Shown here: positions 48,284 to 56,093 of the stretch, piece by piece
Position numbering within the stretch: the stretch's first letter is position 1
Layout of the letters: every line of letters starts with the position of its first letter
NCBI GenBank assembly: GCA_030065095.1
Contig: JASJDP010000017.1
Coordinates: 124,001 to 188,000, forward strand
Source of the DNA: Rhodobacter sp.
GTDB lineage: Bacteria; Pseudomonadota; Alphaproteobacteria; Rhodobacterales; Rhodobacteraceae
Length of the DNA: 64,000 nucleotides
Reading direction: 5' to 3'
Notes under the pieces: model-generated
The model's database searches: none
What the model was told of the DNA's origin: nothing
What the model saw: the letters and a program-made list of their open reading frames with translations, nothing else
Program-made: the position numbers and the translations under genes

Positions 48284-49663
48284 ATGACGTCAAACCCGCC
48301 CGATCTGCGCCCCGACATCGCGCAAGCCATGGTCCGCGAGACCCGCCGCGACGGACAGCCGACCGTGGGCATAGTCTCGCTCGGCTGTCCCAAGGCGCTG
48401 GTGGACAGCGAGCGCATCCTGACGCGGCTGCGGGCCGAGGGCTACGGGATTTCGCCGGATTATGCGGGCGCGGATGCGGTGATCGTCAACACTTGCGGGT
48501 TTCTCGACACTGCCAAGGCCGAAAGCCTGGAGGCGATCGGCGAGGCGCTCAATGAAAACGGCCGGGTGATCGTGACCGGGTGCCTCGGTGCCGAACCGGA
48601 GTACATCACCGGGGCGCATCCCAAGGTGCTGGCGGTGACCGGGCCGCAGCAATATGAACAGGTGCTGGATGCGGTGCATGCCGCCGTGCCGCCCGCGCCC
48701 GATCCGTTCGTCGACCTGCTGCCGGCAAGCGGCGTCAAACTGACGCCCCGGCATTACAGCTATCTGAAGATTTCCGAGGGCTGCAACCACAAGTGCAAGT
48801 TCTGCATCATCCCGGATATGCGCGGGCGGCTGGTGTCGCGGCCGGCGCATGCGGTGGTGCGCGAGGCGGAGCGGCTGGTGGAGGCCGGGGTGCGCGAACT
48901 GTTGGTGATCAGCCAGGACACCTCTGCCTACGGGCTGGACATCCGCCACGCGGAAGAACGCGGATACCGGGCGCATATCGTCGATCTCGCGCGGGACCTG
49001 GGGGCTTTGGGTGCGTGGGTGCGGCTGCACTATGTCTATCCCTATCCGCATGTGCGCGATCTGGTGCCGCTGATGGCCGAGGGGCTGGTGCTGCCGTACC
49101 TCGACATCCCGTTCCAGCACGCCGATCCGGGTGTATTGCGGCGAATGGCGCGGCCGGCGGCGGCGGCCAAGACGCTGGACGAGATCGCGGCCTGGCGGGC
49201 GATTTGTCCAGAACTGGCGTTGCGGTCGACCTTCATCGTGGGCTACCCGGGCGAGACGGAGGCCGAGTTTCAGGTGCTTCTGGACTGGCTGGAAGAGGCC
49301 CAACTGGACCGGGTGGGATGCTTTCAGTACGAGAACGTGAAAGGCGCGCGGTCGAACGGATTGCCGGACCATGTGCCCGATGAAGTGAAGCGCGAGCGGT
49401 GGGAGCGGTTCATGGAGGCGGCCCAGCAGATATCGGAGGCCAAGCTTGCGGCGAAAGTGGGTCAGCACCTGCAAGTGATCGTGGACGAGGTGGACCCCGA
49501 GGCCGCCACCTGCCGGACCATGGCGGACGCGCCGGAGATCGACGGGAACCTGTTTGTGGACCAGGGGTTCGAGGGGCTGGCGCCGGGGGATATCGTGACC
49601 GTCGAGGTGGAGGAGGCAGGGGAGTATGATTTGTGGGGGCGGTGCTTGTCTAGCCCCCGATGA
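48284..49663 (+). CDS. rimO: Ribosomal protein S12 methylthiotransferase
   Basis: Radical SAM enzyme, 459 residues, that methylthiolates Asp88 of ribosomal protein S12. N-terminal MTTase domain has three cluster cysteines ([21 protein letters not shown] and VTGCLGAE). The radical SAM domain has [35 protein letters not shown] and the C-terminal TRAM domain (VIVDEVDPE...) complete it. The S-G-C-P-K-A sequence near the start is the mark that separates RimO from MiaB. ATG 48284 is used. Confidence 0.95.
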   Translation: MTSNPPDLRPDIAQAMVRETRRDGQPTVGIVSLGCPKALVDSERILTRLRAEGYGISPDYAGADAVIVNTCGFLDTAKAESLEAIGEALNENGRVIVTGCLGAEPEYITGAHPKVLAVTGPQQYEQVLDAVHAAVPPAPDPFVDLLPASGVKLTPRHYSYLKISEGCNHKCKFCIIPDMRGRLVSRPAHAVVREAERLVEAGVRELLVISQDTSAYGLDIRHAEERGYRAHIVDLARDLGALGAWVRLHYVYPYPHVRDLVPLMAEGLVLPYLDIPFQHADPGVLRRMARPAAAAKTLDEIAAWRAICPELALRSTFIVGYPGETEAEFQVLLDWLEEAQLDRVGCFQYENVKGARSNGLPDHVPDEVKRERWERFMEAAQQISEAKLAAKVGQHLQVIVDEVDPEAATCRTMADAPEIDGNLFVDQGFEGLAPGDIVTVEVEEAGEYDLWGRCLSSPR

Positions 49664-49754
49664 GGAGGGGAAGGACAACGGTGAAAACCGCGATCACGGC
49701 AGCGCCGGCAGCTACGAATGGCGATACACCAGTCAGCCCGTTTCGCTCGCTCAT
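49650..49754 (-). CDS. Candidate 34-residue single-helix membrane protein
   Basis: ATG 49754 to TAG 49650, just overlapping the rimO 3' end on the opposite strand. The product starts [17 protein letters not shown] and continues as one hydrophobic helix ([17 protein letters not shown]). The composition is typical of small alphaproteobacterial membrane peptides, though there is no strong ribosome-binding site. It may be real or chance. Confidence 0.4.
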   Translation of the reverse strand: MSERNGLTGVSPFVAAGAAVIAVFTVVLPLLIGG

Positions 49755-49865
49755 AGGATTGATCTGAAGCCATATACCAAGGGTTTTCAAGCCGAGGCAG
49801 AACGGACCGAGGCGGGTTCCTGGGACAAGTTGGGTTCTATTGGGGGGTGCGTTTGCTCGGCCCTG

Positions 49866-50141
49866 TCAGGGCTTTGGAACCCGTAGCAGCACCCAGTCGC
49901 CCACCCGTTTCACCTCCGCCGCGTTCACGTCGAATAGAAACAGCTGCAGGATGGCCGGGTCGTTCGGGCAAACGACGAGGTCGGCATCGGGTGCCATGAG
50001 CGGCCTGGTGTCGGGCCCCGGGCCAACCTCTCGGCAGGGGTCGTTGGGCTCGCGGTAGGGGCCGAGGAGCGGGATCTCGAACGGGTCCACGGCACAGGCG
50101 GCCAGCGTCAGGACCGTGGCAGCGAGCAAGATGTTCCTCAC
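49866..50141 (-). CDS. Small lipoprotein A (paired with the upstream lipoprotein)
   Basis: 91 residues, starting at GTG 50141 inside the stop of lipoprotein B (GTGA). Signal with lipobox VLTLAAC. The mature part has GPYREPNDPCREVG, DADLVVCP and a C-terminal WVLLRVPKP. Those pieces also occur, in the same order, in the adjacent lipoprotein, so the two are paralogues. No known family was recognised. Confidence 0.65.
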   Translation of the reverse strand: MRNILLAATVLTLAACAVDPFEIPLLGPYREPNDPCREVGPGPDTRPLMAPDADLVVCPNDPAILQLFLFDVNAAEVKRVGDWVLLRVPKP

Positions 50142-50443
50142 GGAATCGGGACAGAGTAGACGACCCAGTTTTCGGTGCGCACAGCTTCGGTTGCAGTGTT
50201 GTCGATGGCAAAACGACCGCGGCCTTCGTACTCGACCGGGCAGGCCACGAGGTCCGCCCGATCGTCGAGGAACGGCGCGGTAACAGCGGTCTCTCCAACG
50301 CGGCGGCAGGGATCGTTTGCAAAGCGGTAGGAGCCTCCGAAGCGAAGCTCTGCGTCTTCGGGGGGCGGCGGGGCGCTGGTGGTCGGCGCGGCGCATCCGG
50401 CGGCCAGCGCGGCGAGGGTCAGCAGGACGGCGGGGCGGATCAT
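50138..50443 (-). CDS. Small lipoprotein B
   Basis: 101 residues from ATG 50443. Lipobox ALAAGC; mature part GSYRFANDPCRRVG, RADLVACP and WVVYSVPIP, matching lipoprotein A at each of these points (YRxxNDPCRxVG; DLVxCP; WVxxxVPxP). It is translationally coupled to lipoprotein A. Function unknown; likely periplasmic face of a membrane. Confidence 0.68.
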   Translation of the reverse strand: MIRPAVLLTLAALAAGCAAPTTSAPPPPEDAELRFGGSYRFANDPCRRVGETAVTAPFLDDRADLVACPVEYEGRGRFAIDNTATEAVRTENWVVYSVPIP

Positions 50444-50641
50444 GCGGGGCGGTCTCCGAATGGACGCCGGCAGTTTAGCGCAAGTTGTGGAGCCGGGGAA
50501 CGGAGGAGTTGCTGCGGAGGAGGATGAATTCGGCCTGGCATGCATATTCGAGGGCCTTAGGGTCGCGCTCTGCACCACTGGCCGCCGCCGCGAGATTTCC
50601 AGCTTCATCGCCTCAACGCAGCCGCGTTCCAAAGGCAATTG

Positions 50642-51004
50642 TTACCCAATCAGGATGATCAGCCAGACCAGCCCGGCCGTGATGGCGGTCACGGCGACCG
50701 CAGCGCTGCCGATATCCTTGGCCTTCTTCGACAAGTGATGGTCCACGTAAGAGATACGGTTCACGGTTTCTTCGATGGACGTGTTGAGAAGCTCGGCCAC
50801 AAGGATCAGAAGCCCGAAACCGATGATCAAGGCGCGTTCGGTGCTGGTGAGGTCCAGGGTCATCGCCAGGAGGACCGACAGGGCGTTGGCGAGCGTCCAT
50901 TGCCTGAGCGTCTTTTCGGTCCGCCAGGCCGCCCACCAGCCTTGCCACGACCACACCACCGTCATCTTCAGCCGGTGGATTTCGGATTTCACGAACTCGA
51001 TCAT
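50642..51004 (-). CDS. dgkA: Diacylglycerol kinase
   Basis: A 120-residue three-helix integral membrane kinase that recycles diacylglycerol to phosphatidic acid. Hallmark: AELLNTSIEETVNRIS, with the catalytic Glu and the Asn/Glu metal ligands, then KKAKDIGSAAVAVT. The three helices are visible (LANALSVLLAMTL, ALIIGFGLLILVAELL and AVTAITAGLVWLIILIG). Confidence 0.95.
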   Translation of the reverse strand: MIEFVKSEIHRLKMTVVWSWQGWWAAWRTEKTLRQWTLANALSVLLAMTLDLTSTERALIIGFGLLILVAELLNTSIEETVNRISYVDHHLSKKAKDIGSAAVAVTAITAGLVWLIILIG

Positions 51005-51058
51005 CGCTATCCTCCCTGGCAGGAGAGCCTAGCGCAGGATTGAATTCTTGGGAAAGCC

Positions 51059-51310
51059 CTAGCGCCGCAGCGCCGCGAAGGCGGTGCGGTTGGCACAGAT
51101 ATCCGGCGCGGCGGGGGCGCCATTGGTCTGCGTGCGGACCCAGACGCCGCACGCTTCGGCCCAGGTGCAATGTTGGCAGGCATCGATCATATCGCCGTAA
51201 TCCTGCCGGGTGATGCGGCGCTCGAACAGCGCCGCGGCGATGTTGACGCCCAACGCGCCGGCCATTTCAAGTGCCCGCCAGTGCGGGCGGGATGTATCGC
51301 GAATGACCAT
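51059..51310 (-). CDS. Cysteine-rich DUF6455-like protein 4
   Basis: 83 residues, the fourth gene of the cysteine-rich cluster. It has the shared helix start (MAGALGVNIAAALFE) and the core C-x2-C-x5-C-x2-W-x14-C as CQHCTWAEACGVW and APDICAN. It is preceded by a good ribosome-binding site, AAAAGGGAG, after a 58-base intercistronic gap that can form an imperfect hairpin. Function unknown; see the finding on the cluster. Confidence 0.7.
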   Translation of the reverse strand: MVIRDTSRPHWRALEMAGALGVNIAAALFERRITRQDYGDMIDACQHCTWAEACGVWVRTQTNGAPAAPDICANRTAFAALRR

Positions 51311-51368
51311 GGATGCTCCCTTTTTTGACTTGATGCCGGGACCCGGATGCGCCGGATCCCGGATGCGG

Positions 51369-51623
51369 CTATCCCCGCAAACTCTGCAGCTCTTCGCCGT
51401 TCAGGCAGTAGTCCGGCGCCCGCGCGGCTCCGGCGGAGTGATCGACCATCCAAAGAATGCAGTCGTCGCTTTTGGTGCAGGCCCGGCAGCGGTCGACCAT
51501 TGCGTCAAGGCCGGCCGCGTGCAGCCGGCCGGTCCCCATCGCAGCGGCGGGATTTACCCCAAGCTTGTCGGCCATACCGTACATCAGACAGGCAGAACGG
51601 GCCTCTTCGATCCGGTCGGGCAT
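51369..51623 (-). CDS. Cysteine-rich DUF6455-like protein 3
   Basis: 84 residues. Shared core CRACTKSDDCILW followed by RAPDYCLN, that is C-x2-C-x5-C-x17-C. The N-terminal part is helical (MADKLGVNPAAAMGTG). It starts only three bases after the stop of protein 2, so translation is probably coupled. Function unknown. Confidence 0.72.
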   Translation of the reverse strand: MPDRIEEARSACLMYGMADKLGVNPAAAMGTGRLHAAGLDAMVDRCRACTKSDDCILWMVDHSAGAARAPDYCLNGEELQSLRG

Positions 51624-51626
51624 GGG

Positions 51627-51887
51627 CTATCCTCTGATTGCGATATCGTTAAGCCGTGGAAGGGCGGGACAGAATGCCGGTGCCTCGCCGATGGCGGATT
51701 TCAGGCCCGCCATCCAGGCAGTGCAGGCGGCCGCATGGGCGCAGGCCTGGCATTCGGCAACTAGCGTGGCATAGGTATTGCGGTCGAGCCGCCCGTCGGA
51801 CAGCGCCTCGGTCAGGTTGAGGCCCAATGCGCGGGCGACGCCCTGGGTGCGCCAGAAATGCTGGTCCTGGCCTCCGAAGTACATCAT
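51627..51887 (-). CDS. Cysteine-rich DUF6455-like protein 2
   Basis: 86 residues from ATG 51887 (or the next codon, ATG 51884). Core CQACAHAAACTAW followed by EAPAFCP, the same C-x2-C-x5-C-x17-C spacing. Begins MMYFGGQDQHFWRT, then VARALGLNLTEAL. It starts four bases after the stop of protein 1. Confidence 0.7.
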   Translation of the reverse strand: MMYFGGQDQHFWRTQGVARALGLNLTEALSDGRLDRNTYATLVAECQACAHAAACTAWMAGLKSAIGEAPAFCPALPRLNDIAIRG

Positions 51888-51891
51888 CGCG

Positions 51892-52149
51892 TCAACCCGC
51901 CGCCAGCCGTTCGAACAGCGCCGTGTTGCGGCAGTAGCCCGGGGTCTTCGCTGCCCCCTCGGACTGGGCATCGAGCCAATCGCCGCAGGCCTCGGCGTCT
52001 TTGCAGCCGACGCAGGAGACGATGGCCGAGCGCAGGGCAGCCTCGGTCAGCCGCCCCTCCATCGCGGCTTCGCCGAGATCCGCCTCGACGGTGTCTGCCA
52101 TGCGCCGGAAAAGATCGGCGTGGCGTTCGATTTTTTCTAGAAACGACAT
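51892..52149 (-). CDS. Cysteine-rich DUF6455-like protein 1
   Basis: 85 residues, the first gene of the four-gene cluster and closest to the FNR-type box. MSFLEKIERHADLFRRMAD is followed by a helix and the core CVGCKDAEACGDW, then KTPGYCRN. All four cysteines are spaced exactly as in the other three. The protein is small and soluble with no signal peptide, so a cytoplasmic metal or redox site is the likely reason for the cysteines. Confidence 0.75.
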   Translation of the reverse strand: MSFLEKIERHADLFRRMADTVEADLGEAAMEGRLTEAALRSAIVSCVGCKDAEACGDWLDAQSEGAAKTPGYCRNTALFERLAAG

Positions 52150-52212
52150 CTGCGCCTCTGCTTCTTGTCTCGCCCCACGGGGCCAGTTCAGCAGGGTTCG
52201 GCGGGGGCTGCC

Positions 52213-52226
52213 TTGATCCGTGTCAA
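52213..52226. promoter_or_regulatory. FNR/FnrL-type box upstream of the cysteine-rich cluster
   Basis: TTGAT-CCGT-GTCAA on the plus strand (TTGAC-ACGG-ATCAA on the minus), an exact TTGAY-N4-RTCAA match to the FnrL consensus of Rhodobacteraceae. It lies about 70 bases before the first cysteine-rich gene, a distance suited to oxygen-sensitive activation. The M48 gene ends just downstream of it on the other side. Confidence 0.6.
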
Positions 52227-52235
52227 ATGGCCGTC

Positions 52236-52937
52236 TCAGTTCAGCCCTGCGGCGGTCCTGCGGACGGTTTCGATGCGTTGGTCGTTGGGCGGATGCGTAC
52301 CCAGAAACACGTTGCCCGGGTCGGCGATGCGATTGAAGTACTCGGCGCCGACCACCGGGTCGTAGCCGGCGTGATAGGCGATCAGCGTGCCGAGCGCGTC
52401 GGCCTCGAGCTCGAATTCCTTGGAATAGGCACGGGCGCCGACGGAGGCGCCGATATCCTGAGCGGTGCGGACCGCATCCGCCCCGGCCCCGCCGATGCTG
52501 GCAAGAATTCCTCCCAGCACTGCACCCGCCACGGCGCTTTGCTGTTGGCGCGGGATATGGCCGCGGATATGATGCGCGGCCTCATGGCCAAGGACAAAGG
52601 CCATCTCGTCACGGTTACGGACCTCCGCAACCAACGCGACGGTCAGCACGATCACCGGCCGCCCCGCGCGGTCGACTGTCTGAAAGGCGTTGGGCGGCTG
52701 TCTGCGGGTCGTGTCCACGGTGATCAGGAAATCGCAATTCTGCCGCGGTGTTTCGGCCTGGCAAAAGCGTTCTGCAACGGGTTCGACCTTGCGCACGACG
52801 GCGGCAAAGTTGTCGGCCGCCTGTTGGGGCGACGGCAAGTCGCCGGACGCACGCGGCGCCGGGGCCGGTGCAGGTGGCGCGACGGCACAGGCGGCAAGCG
52901 CCAGGGAGGTCAGAATGGCGAGGGCGGCGGATCGCAA
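52236..52937 (-). CDS. M48-family metallopeptidase lipoprotein
   Basis: A 233-residue lipoprotein zinc protease. The best start is TTG 52937 because it provides the signal LRSAALAILTSLALAAC with a lipobox Cys. The peptidase motif is FVLGHEAAHHIRGH (HExxH), with the third ligand Glu in FELEADALG. Relatives such as BepA and LoiP act on outer-membrane proteins in the periplasm. The cysteine-rich cluster follows on the same strand after 86 bases that hold the FNR-type box. Confidence 0.87.
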   Translation of the reverse strand: MRSAALAILTSLALAACAVAPPAPAPAPRASGDLPSPQQAADNFAAVVRKVEPVAERFCQAETPRQNCDFLITVDTTRRQPPNAFQTVDRAGRPVIVLTVALVAEVRNRDEMAFVLGHEAAHHIRGHIPRQQQSAVAGAVLGGILASIGGAGADAVRTAQDIGASVGARAYSKEFELEADALGTLIAYHAGYDPVVGAEYFNRIADPGNVFLGTHPPNDQRIETVRRTAAGLN

Positions 52938-53054
52938 AAGGTCGGCTCCGGTTGGTTCCGGGACGACTTTAGCAAACGGTCCTGCGACGGCCAGTCGCAA
53001 TTGTGTTCGGCCGGGTGCGGTTGGCGGTCTGCCGCGCGGACCTATGTCTCGACC

Positions 53055-53456
53055 ATGGCTGTGAACGACATCTGCACCACCGTCATCTACAACGGCGACT
53101 GCCCGATCTGCTCGCGCGAGATCGCAGGATATCGCAACTACAGCGAGGCGCGTGGTCTCGATATTCTGTTCGACGATCTCAACACGGCCGACCTGACGCG
53201 CTGGGGGCTGACGCCGGACCAGGCCGCGCGGCGGCTTTACGTGGTCCGGGACGGGGTGCTTTATGACGGGGTGGCGGCGTTTGCGCTGCTTTGGGAGGCG
53301 ATGCCGCGCTTTCGTCTTCTGGCGCGGCTGGTGCGGTTGCCGGGCGTGCGCCGGATCGCCGCAACGGTCTACGACCGGCTGCTGGCCCCCTTGCTTTACG
53401 GCATGCACCGGCGGCGCCGGGCAAAGGCTCTGGGCAACCGAACCCTGCGCGGCTAG
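53055..53456 (+). CDS. DCC-family thiol-disulfide oxidoreductase-like protein (DUF393)
   Basis: A 133-residue thioredoxin-like protein with the family motif YNGDCPICSREI; the C-P-x-C pair is near residue 16. It continues as RLYVVRDGVLYDGVAAFALLWEAMP and a basic C-terminal tail. The DCC family is predicted to act as a thiol oxidoreductase, without proven substrates. ATG 53055 is the start. Confidence 0.88.
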   Translation: MAVNDICTTVIYNGDCPICSREIAGYRNYSEARGLDILFDDLNTADLTRWGLTPDQAARRLYVVRDGVLYDGVAAFALLWEAMPRFRLLARLVRLPGVRRIAATVYDRLLAPLLYGMHRRRRAKALGNRTLRG

Positions 53457-53465
53457 GGTCGCTGC

Positions 53466-53705
53466 ATGTTTACCATCGAACATGATTTCGACGCGACGGT
53501 CGTGACGCTGGTCGATGAGGGCGTGGGGCATCTGCAGGAGGATGTAACCGTCAACGCCTTCGAGGATTGCGTGACCGTCGAGCAATTGAACCCGCGCACC
53601 GACACGGTCGAAAAGATCACCCTGTCGATGGCACAGCTGCGCGATCTGCGCGCGGCGCTGAACCTGCCCGAGGGGGTCTACCAGATGCGGAAGACGGCCG
53701 GGTAA
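53466..53705 (+). CDS. Conserved small protein of unknown function
   Basis: 79 residues, 9 bases after the DCC gene. Begins MFTIEHDFDATVVTLVDEG with VTVNAFEDCVTVEQLNP and ITLSMAQLRDLRAALNLPEG. A short alpha-beta protein with protein-like composition and start spacing; no family recognised with confidence. Confidence 0.7.
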   Translation: MFTIEHDFDATVVTLVDEGVGHLQEDVTVNAFEDCVTVEQLNPRTDTVEKITLSMAQLRDLRAALNLPEGVYQMRKTAG

Positions 53706-53850
53706 GCGTCGCCAGGGACGCGGCCGAGACAGGCCGCAGGACATGCGAGGGCTGGAGCGGATGCTTGCACCCGAGCCTAGGCGCGGAATAAATGCAGCAG
53801 GCCGGCCCTCCTTGGCTGCTAAATCGGTCCGGGCAACGCCCTCCCGAGCT

Positions 53851-55020
53851 TCAGTTCCCCTGCCAGCGCCCCTCGAAATCCTCCGGCACCAGCAGGATAT
53901 CGCGGTCCAGCTCGTCGACATTGCGCCGTCCGCACAGGGCCATCGACACATCCAGTTCCTTGTGGATCACCTCGAGCGCGCGGGTCACGCCCTTTTGCCC
54001 CATCGCCCCCAGCCCATAGACGAAGGCGCGGCCGATATAGGTGCCCTTGGCGCCCATCGCCAGCGCCTTCAACACGTCCTGGCCGGACCGGATGCCGCCG
54101 TCGAGATGAACCTCGACCCGATCGCCCACCGCGTCCAGAATCGACGGCAGGGCGCGAATGGACGAAAGCGCCCCGTCGAGCTGCCGCCCGCCGTGGTTCG
54201 ACACCACGATGGCGTCCGCCCCCAGCTTCGCCGCCATCCGCGCGTCTTCGGCATCCAGGATCCCTTTCAGGATCACCTTGCCGCCCCATTGCTCCATCAG
54301 CTTTTCGACCTTGCCCCAATCGAGCGAGGGGTCGAATTGCGCGTTGGTCCAGGCCGCCAGCGACGACGTATCGGCAATACCGCTGACATGGCCGACGATA
54401 TTGCCGAACTGCCGCCGCGGGGTGCCCATCATTCCCATGCCCCAGGACCATTTCGTCGCGAGGTTGATCATTGTCGGGATTGTCAGCTTCGGCGGGGCCG
54501 AAAGCCCGTTTTTCAGATCCATGTGCCGCTGGCCGAGGATCTGCAGGTCGAGCGTGATCACCAGGGCCGAACAACCCGCCGCCTTGGCCCGTTCGATCAG
54601 ACGCCCGGTATAGTCGGTGTCCTTCATCGTGTAGAGCTGGAACCAGAACGGCTTGCTCGTCTTCGCCGCCACATCCTCGATCGAACAGATCGACATCGTC
54701 GACAGTGTGAACGGCACGCCGAATGTCTCGGCCGCGCGGGCGGCGAGGATTTCGCCGTCGGCATGCTGCATGCCGGTCAGCCCGACGGGCGCCAGCGCGA
54801 CGGGCATCGCCACGTCCTGGCCGATCATCCGGGAGGCCGTTGACCGTCCGGTCATGTCGACGGCCACCCGCTGGCGCAGGCGGATCTGGTCGAAGTCCGA
54901 CGAATTGTCGCGAAAGGTCTGTTCGGTCCAGGAGCCGCTTTCGCAGTAATCGTAGAACATCTTCGGTACCCGGCGACGGTAGATACGCTTGAGGTCTTCG
55001 ATCTCGGTAATCACGGGCAT
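53851..55020 (-). CDS. lldD: FMN-dependent L-lactate dehydrogenase (alpha-hydroxy acid dehydrogenase)
   Basis: A 389-residue FMN alpha-hydroxy-acid dehydrogenase that passes electrons from L-lactate to the respiratory chain. Motifs: MFYDYCESGSWTEQT, MPVALAPVGLTGM, FWFQLYTMKD, the active-site VSNHGGRQLDGA with the catalytic His and Arg, and DGGIRSGQDVLKALAMGAKGTYIGR (in parts). Lactate is the usual substrate for this sequence type; glycolate or mandelate cannot be excluded. Confidence 0.92.
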   Translation of the reverse strand: MPVITEIEDLKRIYRRRVPKMFYDYCESGSWTEQTFRDNSSDFDQIRLRQRVAVDMTGRSTASRMIGQDVAMPVALAPVGLTGMQHADGEILAARAAETFGVPFTLSTMSICSIEDVAAKTSKPFWFQLYTMKDTDYTGRLIERAKAAGCSALVITLDLQILGQRHMDLKNGLSAPPKLTIPTMINLATKWSWGMGMMGTPRRQFGNIVGHVSGIADTSSLAAWTNAQFDPSLDWGKVEKLMEQWGGKVILKGILDAEDARMAAKLGADAIVVSNHGGRQLDGALSSIRALPSILDAVGDRVEVHLDGGIRSGQDVLKALAMGAKGTYIGRAFVYGLGAMGQKGVTRALEVIHKELDVSMALCGRRNVDELDRDILLVPEDFEGRWQGN

Positions 55021-55204
55021 GGGCGGGCTCCTTGGCCGGACGGGTCATGTCCAGTTACCAACGCCGCCCCGAACCCGCAACATTCGGCTTGTCCCGGGCG
55101 GTCTCGCGCCGGTCCGCGGGAATTGATCTGTGTCGAAGACGGGCGTTCCCGTTCGGCTCATTCTCTGTGGGCAAGGCGCAAGGGCCACAGGTCGGAGAGG
55201 CAGC

Positions 55205-55978
55205 ATGGACATCATCACCATCGGCATCCTGGCGAGCCTCGGCGCCGGGCTTATGACCGGAGCCGGGGCGATCCCGGTTCTGTTCGGGCGCACGATCTCG
55301 CAAAGGGCCAACGACGCGTTCCTTGGCTTCGCCGCGGGGGTTATGCTGTCGGCCTCGTATTTTTCGCTGATCGTGCCCGGCATCGACGCCGCCGACGCGC
55401 TTTATGACAGTGTGGTAATCGCGGCGGCGATCGCGGCTGCGGGCATCGCATTGGGCGTGGTCGCGGTTGGGGCATTGAACGAATGGCTGCCGCACGAGCA
55501 TTTCGTGCATGGGTCCGAAGGCGGCGATCCGGGCGCGCTGGCCCGGATCTGGCTGTTCGTCTTCGCGATCACCATCCACAATTTCCCCGAAGGCCTGGCC
55601 GTCGGCGTGGGGTTCGGCGGCGGCGACGTGGCGAACGGCATGTCCCTGGCTACCGGCATCGGGTTGCAGAATGCACCCGAAGGGCTGGCCGTCGCCGTGG
55701 CCCTGCGCGGACAGGGCTACAGCAAGGCGCGGTCGTTCCTGATCGCGCTGGCGACCGGGCTGATCGAGCCCGTGGGCGGCGCGCTGGGGGTTTGGGCTGT
55801 CCACATCTCGGCCATCCTGCTGCCTTGGGGGCTGACCTTTGCCGCCGGCGCGATGCTTTACATCATCAGTCACGAGATCATTCCCGAAACGCACCGCCAC
55901 GGGCACCAAAAGGCGGCGACGGCGGGACTGACCGTGGGGCTGATCGTCATGATGGTGCTGGATGTGACGCTTGGCTGA
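55205..55978 (+). CDS. ZIP-family metal transporter
   Basis: A 257-residue eight-helix divalent-metal importer. Helix IV signature IHNFPEGLAVGVGF and helix V LQNAPEGLAVAVAL provide the metal ligands; a His-rich loop (HEHFVHGSEGG) and a second one (ETHRHGHQ) are present. ATG 55205 gives the usual N-terminus; zinc is the likely substrate. Confidence 0.92.
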   Translation: MDIITIGILASLGAGLMTGAGAIPVLFGRTISQRANDAFLGFAAGVMLSASYFSLIVPGIDAADALYDSVVIAAAIAAAGIALGVVAVGALNEWLPHEHFVHGSEGGDPGALARIWLFVFAITIHNFPEGLAVGVGFGGGDVANGMSLATGIGLQNAPEGLAVAVALRGQGYSKARSFLIALATGLIEPVGGALGVWAVHISAILLPWGLTFAAGAMLYIISHEIIPETHRHGHQKAATAGLTVGLIVMMVLDVTLG

Positions 55979-56019
55979 GTGGCGGAAACGGTGTGTCGAA
56001 GCGCTTCGAGCCCGGTTGG

Positions 56020-56074
56020 TTCGATTTCGGACTTGTTTTTAATTCGATATCGCACTATAAAGTTCGATATCGAA
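56020..56074. promoter_or_regulatory. Three TTCGATnTCG operator boxes, candidate MarR sites
   Basis: Boxes at 56020-56029 (TTCGATTTCG), 56043-56052 (TTCGATATCG) and 56063-56074 (TTCGATATCGAA, a perfect 12-bp palindrome). The last two straddle the -10 element, as expected for repression by the MarR protein encoded downstream. Confidence 0.65.
56033..56061 (+). promoter_or_regulatory. Promoter of the nitroreductase-MarR operon
   Basis: -35 TTGTTT (56033-56038), 17-bp spacer, -10 TATAAA (56056-56061), lying between two of the TTCGATATCG operator copies. Confidence 0.65.
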
Positions 56075-56093
56075 TTACTTGGAGATCGAATCG

